A stretch of 64,000 nt of DNA from Planococcus citri (lineage: Eukaryota; Arthropoda; Insecta; Hemiptera; Pseudococcidae). The stretch spans positions 72,937,469 to 73,001,468 of the forward strand of contig NC_088677.1 of NCBI RefSeq assembly GCF_950023065.1. The letters are read 5' to 3'. A model generated the notes under the pieces. That model saw nothing but the letters and a program-made list of their open reading frames with translations. It did not search any database and was not told the origin of the DNA. Within the stretch, counting starts at the first letter, position 1. Each line of letters begins with the position of its first letter. Shown piece by piece: positions 36,931 through 49,028 of the stretch. The position numbers and the translations under genes are program-made.

Positions 36931-37286
36931 TTTGTAGAGATTTTACTTCAAAAAATCATGGATCAATTAAACCAAAATAAAATGTTGAAAAACATTCAAA
37001 TTTCTCAAACTCTGAGCCTTCACTCACATGAGGTGAAAAATTTGAAATTTTTTCAGCGTTTTGTTGAGGTTTTTGACCATGATTTTTCTCAAGGCTCCAT
37101 CAAACTTGGACAAAATTACCCCCTCCCTTGGGGCATCTCATTGATCAATTTTTATTACGAATAGTTCCATCGTGTTGTTGATTTCCAGCTTTAGAAAATT
37201 GTAACCATTATTTTTATTCTCATTTAGAAAGTAAAACCGCCAATTTACCTCCTTAATTTTTATTACAATATTTTTTTTTCTTGTAG

Positions 37287-37381
37287 GTACTTTTCTTCTG
37301 CGCGTTATGTATACACAGTTCGACAGCTGATGCATCACCACCACCTCCAGGACTACATCACCATCGAAGAGATGAGGTAAG
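37287..37381 (+). CDS. Candidate internal exon
   Basis: A run of nine T and TTGTAG gives a strong acceptor at 37286/37287. Two overlapping donors follow: GAG then GTAAGG (junction 37376/37377) and AAG then GTAAGC (37381/37382). Two frames are open. Frame 2 (first base finishing a codon) gives YFSSARYVYTVRQLMHHHH and then LQDYITIEEM. It is rich in C-ending codons, and with the first donor it leaves a phase-2 end. Frame 1 gives VLFFCALCIHSSTADASPPP, like a signal-peptide end, and needs the second donor for a phase-2 end. Both would join in frame to the exon at 48924. I favour frame 2 on codon use. The protein is not recognised. Confidence 0.4.
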
Positions 37382-37399
37382 GTAAGCATACTATACAGT

Positions 37400-40300
37400 C
37401 GTTTTTCTTCCTTTGCCGATCTCATTCATGATCAGTCAAAAATACACGATTCGAGCAAATGCAACAGACAGTGCTATTCCTGAATGATTTAAAATACTCG
37501 TATGAAGGAAAGAATGAAAGATTCAAGTAAACAGTCGTTTTTAGAAATATGAGGTAAATTCTACCACTAATTTTTCACAAACTGTCCAAATTTTGGTTCA
37601 ATTTCTCTTCAATTTCAAAATTATTTCTTCTTTTCAAACCTAATTTTGGTCAATTTGGAACTTATTTCTTTACAATTTATTAACCCATTTTCAGGATATT
37701 TTGGAAAAACAATCTTTCACTGAATGAGTGTGTAAGGTACTTAAAAATCTCGAAATATACTATAGACACTCTATCTAAGAACGAATATAAGTAGGTAGCT
37801 GAAAACTTTAGTTCGAAATAGAACCTCGAAGAGAAACTTTAAAAATGGAAACTCAATAACAATAAATACTCGTGAACCGATAATAAACAGTTTCTAACAC
37901 ATCAAAGTTACAGTGAAGAAGCGAACAAGACGAAAAAAAAAGAGAAACAAGAATTGGATGCTGGCTTCTTATAAGACGCCAAGTTGTTATTTAGAGATGA
38001 AAATGAAGAGTGTGCATCTCACTGTACATATGTATCTATGTAATAATATAAGCATACACGCGAATAAGATAATAAACCGCATTAACTCGGATACCATGCA
38101 TGCTATTGTTGCTGCACCTAATCAAAGAACGAGTGGGCGAGGTTATGGTGTGAGCAACTGTTGTACTTGTACATATGTATATTCCAGTACATTAAATCAC
38201 ACATAGGTATACTACATATAACAGGTACTTGAAACATTTGTCGAAAGTGAAATGCAAATACGGAATTAATTTCCAAAGATAAACAAACGTACGAGTACGA
38301 GTATGTGTCTGTATCTCTGTGTGTTTGATACTCTTTGCCCGGCCATAGGGGAGTCAGGCTAGGCCAATGTTAGACAAATATCACCTGTTTGAAGTGCCAC
38401 TTTCTCAAAGCACGATCAGCCTCTGGATCTTTGAGATGGTGCTTGATACACTGATTGGTGAATATCCAAAAAGGGAAGCGCGAGACTTGGTTATAGGTTT
38501 CTATTTTTGGGTTACCTATCTTTTACGTACCAACAGTTTTTGGTCATGTAGGTAAGGCATTTTTCTGTCTTTGATCTTCTCAAAAAAAAATAATAGTCCC
38601 TGATTTTTTATGGGTAATTTCAAAGAGAAGAAATCTCTGAAAATTCTTTATGATCAGTGCTTTCCATATGAGCTGAAAAGTTTTCGATACCACTTATAAG
38701 GTGTCCCAAACTGAACAATTTGCAAAAAGTATATCTCAACATCACTCCAGGTACAGGAAAGGCTCTAACATTAAATTTAAATCACAATTCAACAAAAAAT
38801 CCCAAAGTGAACTCTATTATCCATTATTACAACATAGGTATTTTTCCAGATACTCTGAAAAATTTAACGATTTTTTTCTACAAGCAATTTTCAATTTTTA
38901 CTATAAAATACAGTGATTTTTCTCAAAGTTCTGGATATAGCAAAAATTACAATAATTTGGAGTGAAAACTGTTAAATTTACAGAGGTCATCATCCAAAAT
39001 CTCATCATTGTATTTTTTTTCAATTTGGAAAAATGGGTAAAAAACCTAAACTATGTTTAATTTATCTGAAATCTCAATCCATGGGACATTTTCAAGACGA
39101 TATTAAACGTGAATTTCAGTTCGATGTGCTACCAGAAGGGAGTGTCAATGGTTCTCAAACTGATGTCACAATTCTATTTTCTGAATGGAAGTTATAAAAT
39201 ATTATACGTACCTGCATAGGTAGGTAAAGTACAAAAAAAGTCACAAATTTGATTCAAATTCAGGTTGATGGTGTAATTACGTATAGGCGTCTTTTATGAT
39301 ACATTTTGAGGAAAATTTTCTGATAAAAATTCACAACTTTGAGCCAGAAAAATTGTTGAAAAAATCTCTCTTAGCATTTCTGAAAGTCTACTTCCTGTAT
39401 GAAAAATGGAGGAAAAACAATTTTGAGTATCCTGGTGGGGCACATGACTTAGCTACTCAAGTATATTTTGCTCATCATTGCACCTCTGGAAGAACTCCAT
39501 GAAAATTCCGTTGAAAAACTACCTACATAAGTAGGTAAGGTACCCACTTGTGGGCATGTTTTACCAAAAATATATGTTTAAAAATTTTCATGAATCACCC
39601 TTGTTGGGGTCCAACACTCATCCTATCTACAAGTTTGAAAAACGAGAGTGAGGTCATGAAAGTACCAACTCACACGAGTTCAGAACCAATATAAGTACGT
39701 AAAATTTGGAATGATAATGAACGGTATGAAGGAAATAAAATGAGGAGTTTGGACCACCCCAAAAATTGAAAAATCCATTCTTGATCCATTTTTTAAGATA
39801 CGCTGTCATCAGGTTGATTTCCTTAGCTCTAAAAGGATAGTACAGCTAAAAATGTTTTTGAAAAGGGATCATTCTAACTCCCTTTCTCGGCACATTCCAA
39901 ATCTCTCATGCTCTGAATCAGAGTAGGTATATATTTGTTTCAATTCATGAATCAAATAATACTCTTGAATTAGACAAATTTTCATTTCTTTTTTAAATTT
40001 TAGACATGTAATCTCCCATTCAACTTTAGAACTAAAAAAGTCAACATTGTTCAAAATTTAGAGACATTTAACTCCTTTCTCCTTCCATTCTACCAGTCAA
40101 TTCCAATCAATAAATTTTCAATTACTTATGGCGAAATAGTAGAACATTCTCAGTTTTCATGTATTTTTATACACACAAAGGGGCTATAAATGAGTACCCA
40201 GGTACAAATTTACTCCCTGATGTTCACTCAAAGCAATGTCAGAAGTCCCAAGCCATGATCAAATTTAAATCTCACCAGAAACTGAAAATTCGCAGATTGC

Positions 40301-40870
40301 AAGAAGGTTTTTGCTTTTCACCGATAGCTTAGCGACTGTTTTGAACTTTTTTTTTCTTAGCAGCAGTTTTCGTCTTTCAACATTACCAAACCCTACGCGC
40401 TATTTCCCATTTTTTTTAAAATTTCATGATTGAATGAAAAACATTTGATTTTTTCTAGCCCTCTAGATGAATAATGAAACTTTGAATCTCAAAAATAAAT
40501 ATCAAACCAGCGAACTCTACAATTTTTACTGATGTTTTAGGTATACCTAGAATTTTCTTGGAGGGAGGGGGGAATTTCAAAGGAAACAATTATTTTTAAA
40601 AAGTCACTTTTCAGAATTCAAACACAGATAATTTCTTATCCATTAAAAATGAAGGCATTTTTTCCAAAATGTGCTTTATATGGGCTGAATTAATTTTGTT
40701 TCGAGATGAACAGAAGTAATACAATAATGAGTGATATCTTATCCTAAAGAGCAGAGCCTCCGCTCAAAAACCAAAAATTTTGCCATCACGTTGCAATAAT
40801 GAAATTCGACACATTTTAAAGTACATATCTCTACAGGTGCAAATTTTTCACACAGATATAAACATTTTTA
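37400..40870. other. Mostly gene-free AT-rich stretch
   Basis: Composition is somewhat balanced up to 38350 and AT-rich beyond. A plus-strand frame at 38367-38555 contains VPLSQSTISLW and YPKREARDLVIGF, which faintly recall the YP-to-GF motif upstream of tyrosine recombinases in DIRS-like retroelements. I do not call it. A solo foldback end motif is at about 40295-40320. Confidence 0.35.
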
Positions 40871-40873
40871 TGA

Positions 40874-41374
40874 ATGGCCCAATGGGAGCCCTGCAATTGC
40901 GCAAAATGGTTGAAATCATGTACATACCCGGAATTGCGCAGAGTTAATAAAATAATATGGTATGAACAAGATATCAATAAATCGTTCATCGTTCAGTTGA
41001 CTCAGTCTTGGTATTGTAAAATTAAAGCAGTTGGTCTGTCGTCAACATACTCCAGTGAAGCACAAGAAGATTCAGAGATTTCTCAATGGCTTCACTGAGT
41101 CTTTGGTTTGAGTATGCTTCCTTCTTGTGAAGTGCCTGAATGTTTTGTCGCTGATTTAATGGCGATCAAACCTGAAAATACACCAACTGCAGAAAAAAGG
41201 CAAAAAAATGGCAATTCGGATGTAGGAAATGGCGAAACAGATAGAATCACTGAATTTTGTAATTATCTGGTGGAGTACTACTATGTACAGTGTGCATCTC
41301 TGAAGAATCATGAAGATAAGGAAATCACACGACTTCAATACGTGCAGGAAGTATGTTATCACTACTCAAAATAG
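40874..41374 (+). pseudogene. Mutator-like (MULE) transposase C-terminal remnant
   Basis: MULE transposases are DDE enzymes that cut and paste their element. One frame of 166 codons is interrupted by a single in-frame TGA at 41096-41098. Around the break the sequence matches the C-terminal part of MULE proteins of animal genomes: SWYCKIKAVGLSSTY, a DSEISQWL segment, then LPSCEVPECFVADLMAIKP, and ITEFCNYLVEYYY. The catalytic DDE core and zinc fingers are not present, so this is a truncated, dead copy. It lies between inverted repeats carrying TGCAATTGCGC (40892-40902 and 41554-41564), suggesting the remains of the element's ends or a shortened derivative. Family assignment is from memory of conserved blocks. 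Confidence 0.55.
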
Positions 41375-41579
41375 GTACTTATTAATACGTACGTATTAGA
41401 AATGTAGATTTATTTTTTTTGACAATCTCAATCTATTGCTGGAGCTAGACGAATTTTTTAACCACACCAGAATTATGATTCTGACAGCCCAAAGTTTGAG
41501 TAAGTGGCACGGTAAGATTCGTTCTTTTGATTGGCGCAATTCAGGGTTATTTTTGGCGCAATTGCATGGCAGCTGACCC
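40884..41579. mobile_element. Inverted-repeat element enclosing the MULE remnant
   Basis: The arms 40884-40908 and 41550-41579 share TGCAATTGCGC. A second inner pair, GGAATTGCGC (40930-40939) and GCGCAATTC (41534-41542), repeats the motif in the same relative order. The left arm overlaps the start of the transposase-like frame. No 9-bp duplication is visible, so the exact ends are uncertain. Confidence 0.5.
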
Positions 41580-41699
41580 AACAACGAGAAAGAAAAAAAC
41601 GTTTTTGACACTCCAAAATCACAGAACATATTGGTGAAAGTCCCAAATTGATAATGGTAAAAATAGGGGGTATGCTGGACCGCCATTTTTTTCTTTAAG

Positions 41700-41985
41700 C
41701 GTATTTTTTATAACTCGAAAACTACGAAATTTACAAAAAATTTACAAGAGACCTTTTTTATGGGAAAAGAAAAAATAAGTCCAATTAAATATGCAAAAAT
41801 CTTGAAATATGCTGCAGATCCTAAAAGATAATGAAAAAATGAAAAAAATAATGAAACATTTTTTGTTTTTATATTTTTTTTAATATTTCAATATCTACAA
41901 CATAAAATTTCAAGAATTTTCTACAAAAAAGGACTCTTGTACAATTTTTGTAGAAGCCATATAGGTTTCGAGTGATACAAAATTT
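41700..41985. repeat. Imperfect palindrome
   Basis: The arm 41708-41762 (ACTCGAAAACTACG, TTTACAAGAGACCTTTTTT) pairs with 41924-41982 (AAAAAAGGACTCTTGTACAA, GGTTTCGAGTGAT). The loop is AT-rich. This is probably another foldback miniature element. Confidence 0.6.
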
Positions 41986-44280
41986 TGGTAAGGAAGAAAA
42001 TGACGGTCCAGCATTCACAAACAGGGATTTTCAATTGATTGCTTTTCATGTACCTATTGCTCAATCCGGCCTTGGGGACGCTTCTTGTCTTCCCCCATTG
42101 GTACGTCCCTGTTTTCAATATTTAATAATAAATTTGTCTATCTCCGGAAACAATGACCCAAAAAAACACCAGAGAAGAAAAACAATTATTTTCATGAAAA
42201 GAACCTATACTTTCGTTTCACCTAAGAAGTGCAAACTTTTTTAAGGAGCAAGACATAGGATCCACACAAACAAGCAAGGTCGAGCACTATGCTAAACCAA
42301 CGAAATTGATCACCGGTTTGCTTTTCATTGCTGCTTAGTGTCATCTACCTCCCTGTCAGTTCCCCAGAACCTTACGTGAAACGGAGTATAAGATTTCGTA
42401 ACAGGTAAATAAATACGCCTTTTTAGGATTCATACTCTACTGGCAGCGAGCAATTATTTTAACACCTTCCTTTTTCGAATTGGTTTTTACTGATTTACAG
42501 AATGGATTCGATCTGGCCATTCCTGAATGAGTGTAAGTTGGTAATCCCATGTTCTCCATCACCATTACGCAATTGAGCAACATCAGCTAATGAAACGTAC
42601 GTGGATTAAAATACATCCAAATAAAATTAAAAGTAATATTTTTTCAAGTGAAAGGAGGAGATGAGCCCCAAAAAAATCCTGCCAACCCATATCACTGAAA
42701 CAGACAAATCGTACCGATTCTAAACCAGAAAATTCTATTTGAAAAATACTTTTAAAAATTTCAGTTCCTTCTGCACAGGTCTGTCGATTACATTACGACC
42801 GTATGCATTTATCATTCTGCGGTTTGCGATGATGATAATAACGCATTAGAGAGGCCATTTCTCTTACGTGTGTTTGTGGCATGTGGGTTCAACGAGAAGT
42901 GTAATAGACATATCGAGAGCACGCGGCTTCCTCTCATTATTTCGTTATTTCCTCTTCTCATTTAGCTGTATATATTATTACAGTATATTATAAATAGGTA
43001 GAAGGATAGAGCTCTCAGAATATACCTATATTTACTTTCCATGTATAAAGCGTTGGAGATATGTACCATTGCTACTGCAACTACATACAATGTTTGGCCG
43101 TTATTTGATCATATCTTATACTTTGTGAGGTATTGTATTAACTTATGTTCTGCGGTTAATTAAACGGTAGGTAATAAGACGGATGCGGTGAAGAGATTGT
43201 GTTTCTTTTCATATGAGATGTTATCGACTGCTCTGCGGTGTATCTGGTTCCTCATAAAAGTTTCGGTAGGTAGCTGATGCCCATAACATAGAATTATTAA
43301 GGTGTTGTGGGAGGGAGTGAATTGGAAAATGGAATCAATCTGTATAAAGTGACGATGATTCGGTTTTGAGCAGACGAATCGAAACCAGAATATACAAAAT
43401 GCTAGCCAAAGCAAAGCTATGCTATAGCACGAGCACGAGACCCGAGTAGAAAATATTTACTCAAGGAACAGATTAGCATAATTTTTTCGATTTGACAAGA
43501 GAGAGCTTCTTGAAAAAATGAACACGACGACGGCAATGACAACGACATACGACTAAATCTGCAGCTTTCGTTCAACAACTGGAAGAAATTTTATTCTTTA
43601 GCTGCAAAATGATCGATCGCGTTCTTTGGTCACGATATTTTTCTGTCGTCGTGAGTACCTATATCCACATTATTGATACAGAGTGCTCATGTACCTAGAA
43701 TATAACGTGGTCGTGGTCGTTGTCGTTGTTCGTTGTGCTCCTTCGTCCCTCTCTGGTTTTGCTGGTGCGAATGCGAATGTGGAGTAGAATGACAACTTTT
43801 AGAGAAAGTAGTAAAATACACAGAGCTTAGATCCGTTAAAGAGCAGTTATTTACATTTGTAATTGAAATGTTCGATCAAATTTAATATTTTTTTCCAATC
43901 GATCGAATTGGATCGCGGATTACGAAAGTTGCACGCGATGCATGTGGATGCGAGTGCAAGTTGTGGATGGGTTCGGGAAGGGTGGAGTGGCGGATGTTAT
44001 TGGTGTCATAGAGCTTTAAGGTGAACGGTGGGTGTAGACTGTGGATGATGAATGATGTACATATATGTAGTTTGGTTCGGAGAGTTTTGGCGTTTGAGAC
44101 TTACAGAATAAGGAAGCATCGAAAGTCAAAATAGTTCTTAAGTAGGTACGTTTTTATAGCGAATAAATGTCCCCACATGAGATTTGAAGGTTAAATCCAG
44201 TCGTTCTTACAAAAAAAAAACCATTTGAACTAATACACTTCGCTTTGAATGAAACCAATTCGAATCGAAAAAGCACGTCT
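41986..44280. other. Spacer with a regulatory-looking island
   Basis: No gene is supported. From 42740 to 44100 the composition is balanced and CpG-containing, with GTGGTCGTGGTCGTTGTCGT (43709-43728) and later a GTGGATG-rich stretch (43940-44050). This is unique sequence that may hold enhancers or a promoter. Confidence 0.35.
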
Positions 44281-44289
44281 TAAAACTTT

Positions 44290-44960
44290 TGTAACCAAAC
44301 TTTCAGGAGCTAAAGTTCATTTTTGAATTTTTGGCAAATTTTCGAAAGTTTGAAGAATTCAAAAAAATCATTTCCGTAAAAATTGTACATCAATTCATCA
44401 CCCCCCCCCCTACCACGTCACCGATTTCAGGCCATTCTAGAACCTGCGCCGAGTTTCCAATTTTCTCCAGAAATTTTAAATTGCTGCAGAAGGTGTAAAA
44501 ATATGAACTTTACCAAATCAAAAGTAAATTTTTGACCAAATTGTAAATTTGTAGAAAAAATGCAAAAATTAAATTAAGAATCAAAAAACACATCTAGGCT
44601 ATTACAAAGTGAATTTTCGTCAAAATATCTTCTGATGTGTCTACATAATCATCAGTCATCACATCTGAAAGCGATCATCGTTTTTTGAGAATTCAGAGTC
44701 TGCAGAGCAATTTTTAATTTCTAGAGAAAACTGAAAATTCGTTAGAGGTTTCAGAATCACTTAAACTGGTGGTTTTCGAATAAGGAGGGAGGGAAAAAAA
44801 ATGAAACTAAGAGAAAAAATCAGGAAAAGGTAGTTCATGAAAAAATTAAAAATTGGCTTTAGGATTTTTGAAGTTTCAAAAAATTTTCTAAAAATTCAGA
44901 AATGAGCTTATACACCAGAAAATTTTGATAACGAGGGTTAATAAAACATATTCCCTCAAT
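44290..44960. mobile_element. Palindromic element, family B, copy 3 (decayed)
   Basis: It has the order of family B blocks (CAGGAGCTAAAGTTCATTTT, a GGCCATTCTAGAACC block, CTCCAGAAATTTTAAATT) and a partly inverted second half around 44700-44880. It contains a 10-C tract at 44401. The boundaries are vague. Confidence 0.4.
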
Positions 44961-45129
44961 CCAGCTTAATTTTATATTCAAATCGAAACACTTTGTTTCA
45001 AGTGGTTCGCTTTTAAGTGCTAGTTTATAAGTCGGAAATGCTCGAAAGATGGCATCATAAGCACGGTTAGAAGCTTGTGGAGAAAAGCTATTTTTTAGAA
45101 TCCCAAATTTCTTCAGAAACTGCCCAAAA

Positions 45130-45830
45130 ATCACTTTATCACATTAATTTGGAAAATGGCATTCAAAAAGAGCTATTCTAGGAAGAAGATTTTCGAAGTT
45201 GTAGCTCTCTAATTATTACACATTTTAAAATTTTGGGCCATTTTTTTGAAAAAAGAGCCAGAAAATACCTCTTAATTTTTTTTCTGTTTATGTCGAAAGT
45301 GTTCCTAAAAACGTGTCGATTATCAAAGTATAATCTAAAAATAAAATTCCTGGATTCGTAGCTTTGTGATATTAAATTTCGAGATTTCGACCTTTGTTTT
45401 TTTTTTTTTGTTGTTTTAAGAGGACCAAAGAAAAATACTACTAAGTATCTTAATTTATGTCAAAATTAGGCCCTCAAAGGTGTTGGTAATTTAAATGCGA
45501 CCCGAAATGCGGTTCTACAGGGCAAATAAAAAATACAGTACATTCGCCGCCATGCCCACACGTAAAGTTAATCGTGATATTTGAAATTAGGAAGTTATCA
45601 ATTACCTGTTCTCAAGCTAGTTGTACACCACAAATTTTGATGGCCGAAAATTCAGTCATAAAACTTTTGAAACATATGCTCAATTGCTCACTTAGAAGTT
45701 AAAACATCAAACCTACGCTGAAACCAGAGTTGAACATTTTCACGGATTCTTATCAAAATAACTATCGAATCAATTTCTAAAAATAATATGTTTTCATCTT
45801 ACTGTACTTTAGTCAGTGGATCAGCAAAAT
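45130..45830. repeat. Family F repeat, copy 1
   Basis: It shares with 46500-46960, in the same orientation, the blocks CGAAGTTGTAGCTCT, CAAAATTAGGCCCTC / CAAAATTGGGCCTCC, GAAGTTATCAATTACCT and ACATATGCTC / ACATGCTC. No coding is seen. Confidence 0.6.
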
Positions 45831-45889
45831 AATAATTTCACTAAGAGAGAAAGGGAGTGTGCAAGATTCAACGAGCAAAAAAATTATGA

Positions 45890-46470
45890 ATGGGACAAAA
45901 CATAAATCGAAAGAGCGTACATCATCAACCAAAATTTCGGATGCTGAAGTGAATTTTTCGATTTTTAATAAATTTTTAAAAATCAAATTCCGGTTCAAAA
46001 ATGTAAAAAAATCAAAACTTTGTCAAAATTCTGTACTCTAAAGCAAAAAGGATGAGAGTCCTTTATTTTCGATTTTGCGATTTTCACATCATTGGAAAGA
46101 GGTTTTCAAGAGCTTTCCAATGGTGTAAAAATCTCAAAATCCCAAAAAAATGGACTTCCGTCTTTTTTACTTTGGAGTACAGAATTATTCATCTAGAAAT
46201 CTAAACTTTGACACGAACTTACTCTATGTTCTAAAAACCTCATCGAATTGATTGAAAACGGTTTCAACCCGTTTGGAGTACTTCTGTTGCCTCCAACAGA
46301 TTTTTACAAGTTTAAATGTTCACAAAATTTCACACAAAGAAGCTGTAATCCTACCAACATAAAATTTCTCACAACTCATACTTCAACATGCCGAATTGCC
46401 GATTCAACTGGAGGTAATTTCGAGACGTTTTGAAGCCTTCAGCCAATTTTTGGAAATCCCTGTTTTCTAA
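45890..46470. mobile_element. Palindromic element, family A, copy 5, interrupted
   Basis: The left end (TCGAAAGAGCGTACATCATC, 45908-45927) and the left half are split by the hairpin element at 46029-46185. The family sequence resumes with GAATTGATTGAAAACGG (46244-46260) and the CTCCAACAGATTTTTACAAG block. The right half is missing. Confidence 0.6.
46029..46185. mobile_element. Hairpin miniature element nested in family A copy 5
   Basis: Almost the whole 157 bp folds on itself. TTCTGTACTCTAAAG at the left end pairs with the complement of TTTGGAGTACAGAA at the right, and the arms continue to pair up to a short loop near 46105. Surrounding family A sequence continues on both sides. Confidence 0.75.
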
Positions 46471-46499
46471 AAAAAAAAAAAAACGCCATGTTTGCCAGT

Positions 46500-46960
46500 T
46501 CTAAGTGTAAAAGGATATTTTGGGACCTTTTTTGAGAAAATTTATTCGCAAAGAAAGCGTTTTTTCTCGCTTGAGTCGATAATGGGCTTCAAAAAAAGTG
46601 TTGGTATCAGGAACATGATCCACTTACAAAGAAGGTTCCCGAAGTTGTAGCTCTTCAATCTCATGTTTTAAGACTTGAAAACAGATCCTCAGAAAAATAC
46701 CAACTCCATTCGTGCCAAAATTGGGCCTCCAGAGGTACCTACCAGAAAATGATAAAAACCGATTACGTTTGAAATTACGTAGATGGGTATAGGAAGTTAT
46801 CAATTACCTATACCTAGTCTTCTAGCTAATTCTACAGTTCTACACCAAACAATAGAATTTCGCCGGATAAAATTTTAGCAGAAGTTTTGGAACATGCTCT
46901 ACACCAGAGTCCGGAGTCGAAAACATTGATGAATCCTCCTCAAAAATATGCTTGAAAATT
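46500..46960. repeat. Family F repeat, copy 2
   Basis: It is a direct-orientation relative of 45130-45830 with the same ordered blocks. It is shorter and diverged. Confidence 0.6.
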
Positions 46961-47059
46961 AACTTCTGTCATTCTTTTAGGTTTACTGACAATATGGGTT
47001 CAAAACAACCTAATCCTTCTATTGAAATAATTTCATTTTCCTTAATTATTACTTTTTTG

Positions 47060-47426
47060 TTTGAATCAGAAGAACATTCAAAACTGTTCATTAGCTGAAA
47101 TTTCAAACACTGAAGTTCAATTTTTGATTTCTGGTGAATATTTGAAAATCATTAAGGCAAAAATTGGGAAAATTCAAAAATTTCTAAAAATTGACCTAGA
47201 CAGCTGAAATTTGATTTCTTAGGTACTTACATATCATGTACTTTTGAAATGGTTTTTAATCAACTCGAGAGGTCAAAAATAGGCTACATATAAAATTTCA
47301 GATTTCTATGTCAATTTTGTAAGTTCTAATTTTTCTGGGTTTTTTTTTGACCAAATTTGATTTTCAAAAACTCACCAAAAATCAAAAAAATGCATTTCAG
47401 AAACTGAAATTTTGGCTGGTGATGCA
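47060..47426. mobile_element. Palindromic element, family A, copy 6 (short form)
   Basis: Both family ends are present about 370 bp apart: CATTAGCTGAAATTTC (47090 onward) and the inverted end GAAATTTTGGCTGGTGATGC (47406-47425). The middle of the element has been deleted. Confidence 0.65.
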
Positions 47427-47868
47427 AGTAGTTTTGATTATTCTGTTAATTGGAATTCTTCCTTTGTCAGCATTTAAAGCAATTTCCCAAAATGTTGAAC
47501 AAGATGCTGGTAATTTTTAGTCAATATAATCTCAGGCGATTTTTTCAATACCTCATCAACTTTTGGCGATGCTTCATCTCTCTATGCAACATTTTTCAGT
47601 GATTTTTCATCGAGTAGGCAGAATTTCCACTCGATTTTAGCAGTTTTTCCAACTAAAATTAAAAAATGTACAGCACTTTTGGCTGTGTTTACAAAATTTT
47701 AATAGTCTTCTACGTAAGATTCAAAATTTTCATCCTTTTAAACGAAATTCTCGTTAATTTTGCGAATTTTTTGTTAGCAGAAAAAATACGATATTCGATA
47801 AAATATCATCAAAATTGCGGATAAAATCACATAAATTCCCCTGTGAAACAGCGTATACATTAATTTAA

Positions 47869-47901
47869 TGTAAGTAAGTAAGTATGTAAGTAAGTAAGTA
47901 C
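47869..47901. repeat. GTAA tetranucleotide microsatellite
   Basis: About eight units of GTAA/AGTA, with one GTAT variant, are followed by a T run. Confidence 0.9.
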
Positions 47902-48923
47902 TTTTTTTTCATTTTGTTTCAAATACTTAGATGTTGCGTATCATCGAAATAGTACGAAATTGTTGATGCAGAAATTGCTTAAAAGATGGAAAAAATGCAA
48001 AAATTTTGTTAAAACTACTAATTTACTATTGAAATTATGAAAAAAGTACTCGTAATAAAATTTTTCTTAAACTTCCCAGAATTTTGGCAAAATCCAAGCA
48101 GATTTAGGTAAGCAGATATATCAAATTTTCCATAATTTCAAATCAAGTTTTTGCCAAATTTCAGCATGTTTTTCAACTTTTAAGCATTTGTATGATTTTA
48201 AACTTTTTTCAAAAGCAGTTTACAGGAAATTCCTAGCACTTTTTGTAATATTTTTCCCATTCTAAAAATCATTTCCATGCATATTTCGGCATTTTGATGA
48301 TATCATTCAGAATAATACAAAAATTGTTTCGAAAATACTCATCAGGACATTTCTCAAGTTGATTTTTAAAAGAAAATAGCCAATGTGAAAAAAATAATGC
48401 TGAAAATTTAAAGAACCTCAGACTTCAGAGCATTAAGATGAAATACCCATTGAATCCATCCAATACACATCTAACCGAATAGTAAAAGTAAATCCGTGGG
48501 ATTGCCTTACTTTTTGATAGATTTAGGTATACATACAAAACAAGCAACCAGTTTTTTTATTATTATGCATTCGTATAGTGCGAGATGCACCAATTAGTAC
48601 GAGAATTACGTTAAGACATCTATCTATATACCTACAACAGTTCGGCGTCGACGTAAAATTTAAATACTCGTCGTATATCTATTTTCCAATTACCAAAGTG
48701 AAACGACGCCGTTGACGAACGATCGCGATTGGCCAGGCGCGAGAGAATCGAATTTTTTTCTATACGTTTAGGAAACTGATAATTACCGGTTTCAGTGTGT
48801 TTACTTCGATGAACTTGAAACCTAATATTATGGTAATTTTTGAGAAAATATATACACCATTAACAATAGAGAAGCGCCGGCTCGGCTCGACCGTGGCCTA
48901 GGTACGTATAAGAATTTCATTAG
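47902..48923. other. AT-rich spacer leading into an island
   Basis: No gene is seen. From 48600 the sequence turns balanced, with a CCAAT-type word in reverse (GATTGGCC near 48725) and an inverted pair AACTGATAATTACCGGTTT near 48774-48792. It may regulate the exon that follows. Confidence 0.35.
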
Positions 48924-49028
48924 CATAATCGAACGATTCGGCCGAATTGAATTGTACGCCCTCCGCAACTACGAGTATCTGGATGATGATGCTGATAGAG
49001 AGTTTCGAAAATATAAGGATCATCGAAG
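48924..49028 (+). CDS. Candidate 105-nt internal exon, unrecognised protein
   Basis: An acceptor (AATTTCATTAG, ending 48923) and a good donor (CGAAG followed by GTGAGG, junction 49028/49029) bound 105 bases, a multiple of three, with phase-2 junctions on both sides. The one frame that is open throughout reads IIERFGRIELYALRNYEYL then DDDADREFRKYKDHR: a hydrophobic-charged stretch followed by an acidic then basic segment. Codons use many C and G third positions, unlike the neighbourhood. Frame 1 stops after eight codons. A minus-strand frame covers the same bases but lacks splice context. The exon would join in frame after the one at 37287, implying an intron of about 11.5 kb. I do not recognise the protein. 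Confidence 0.42.
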
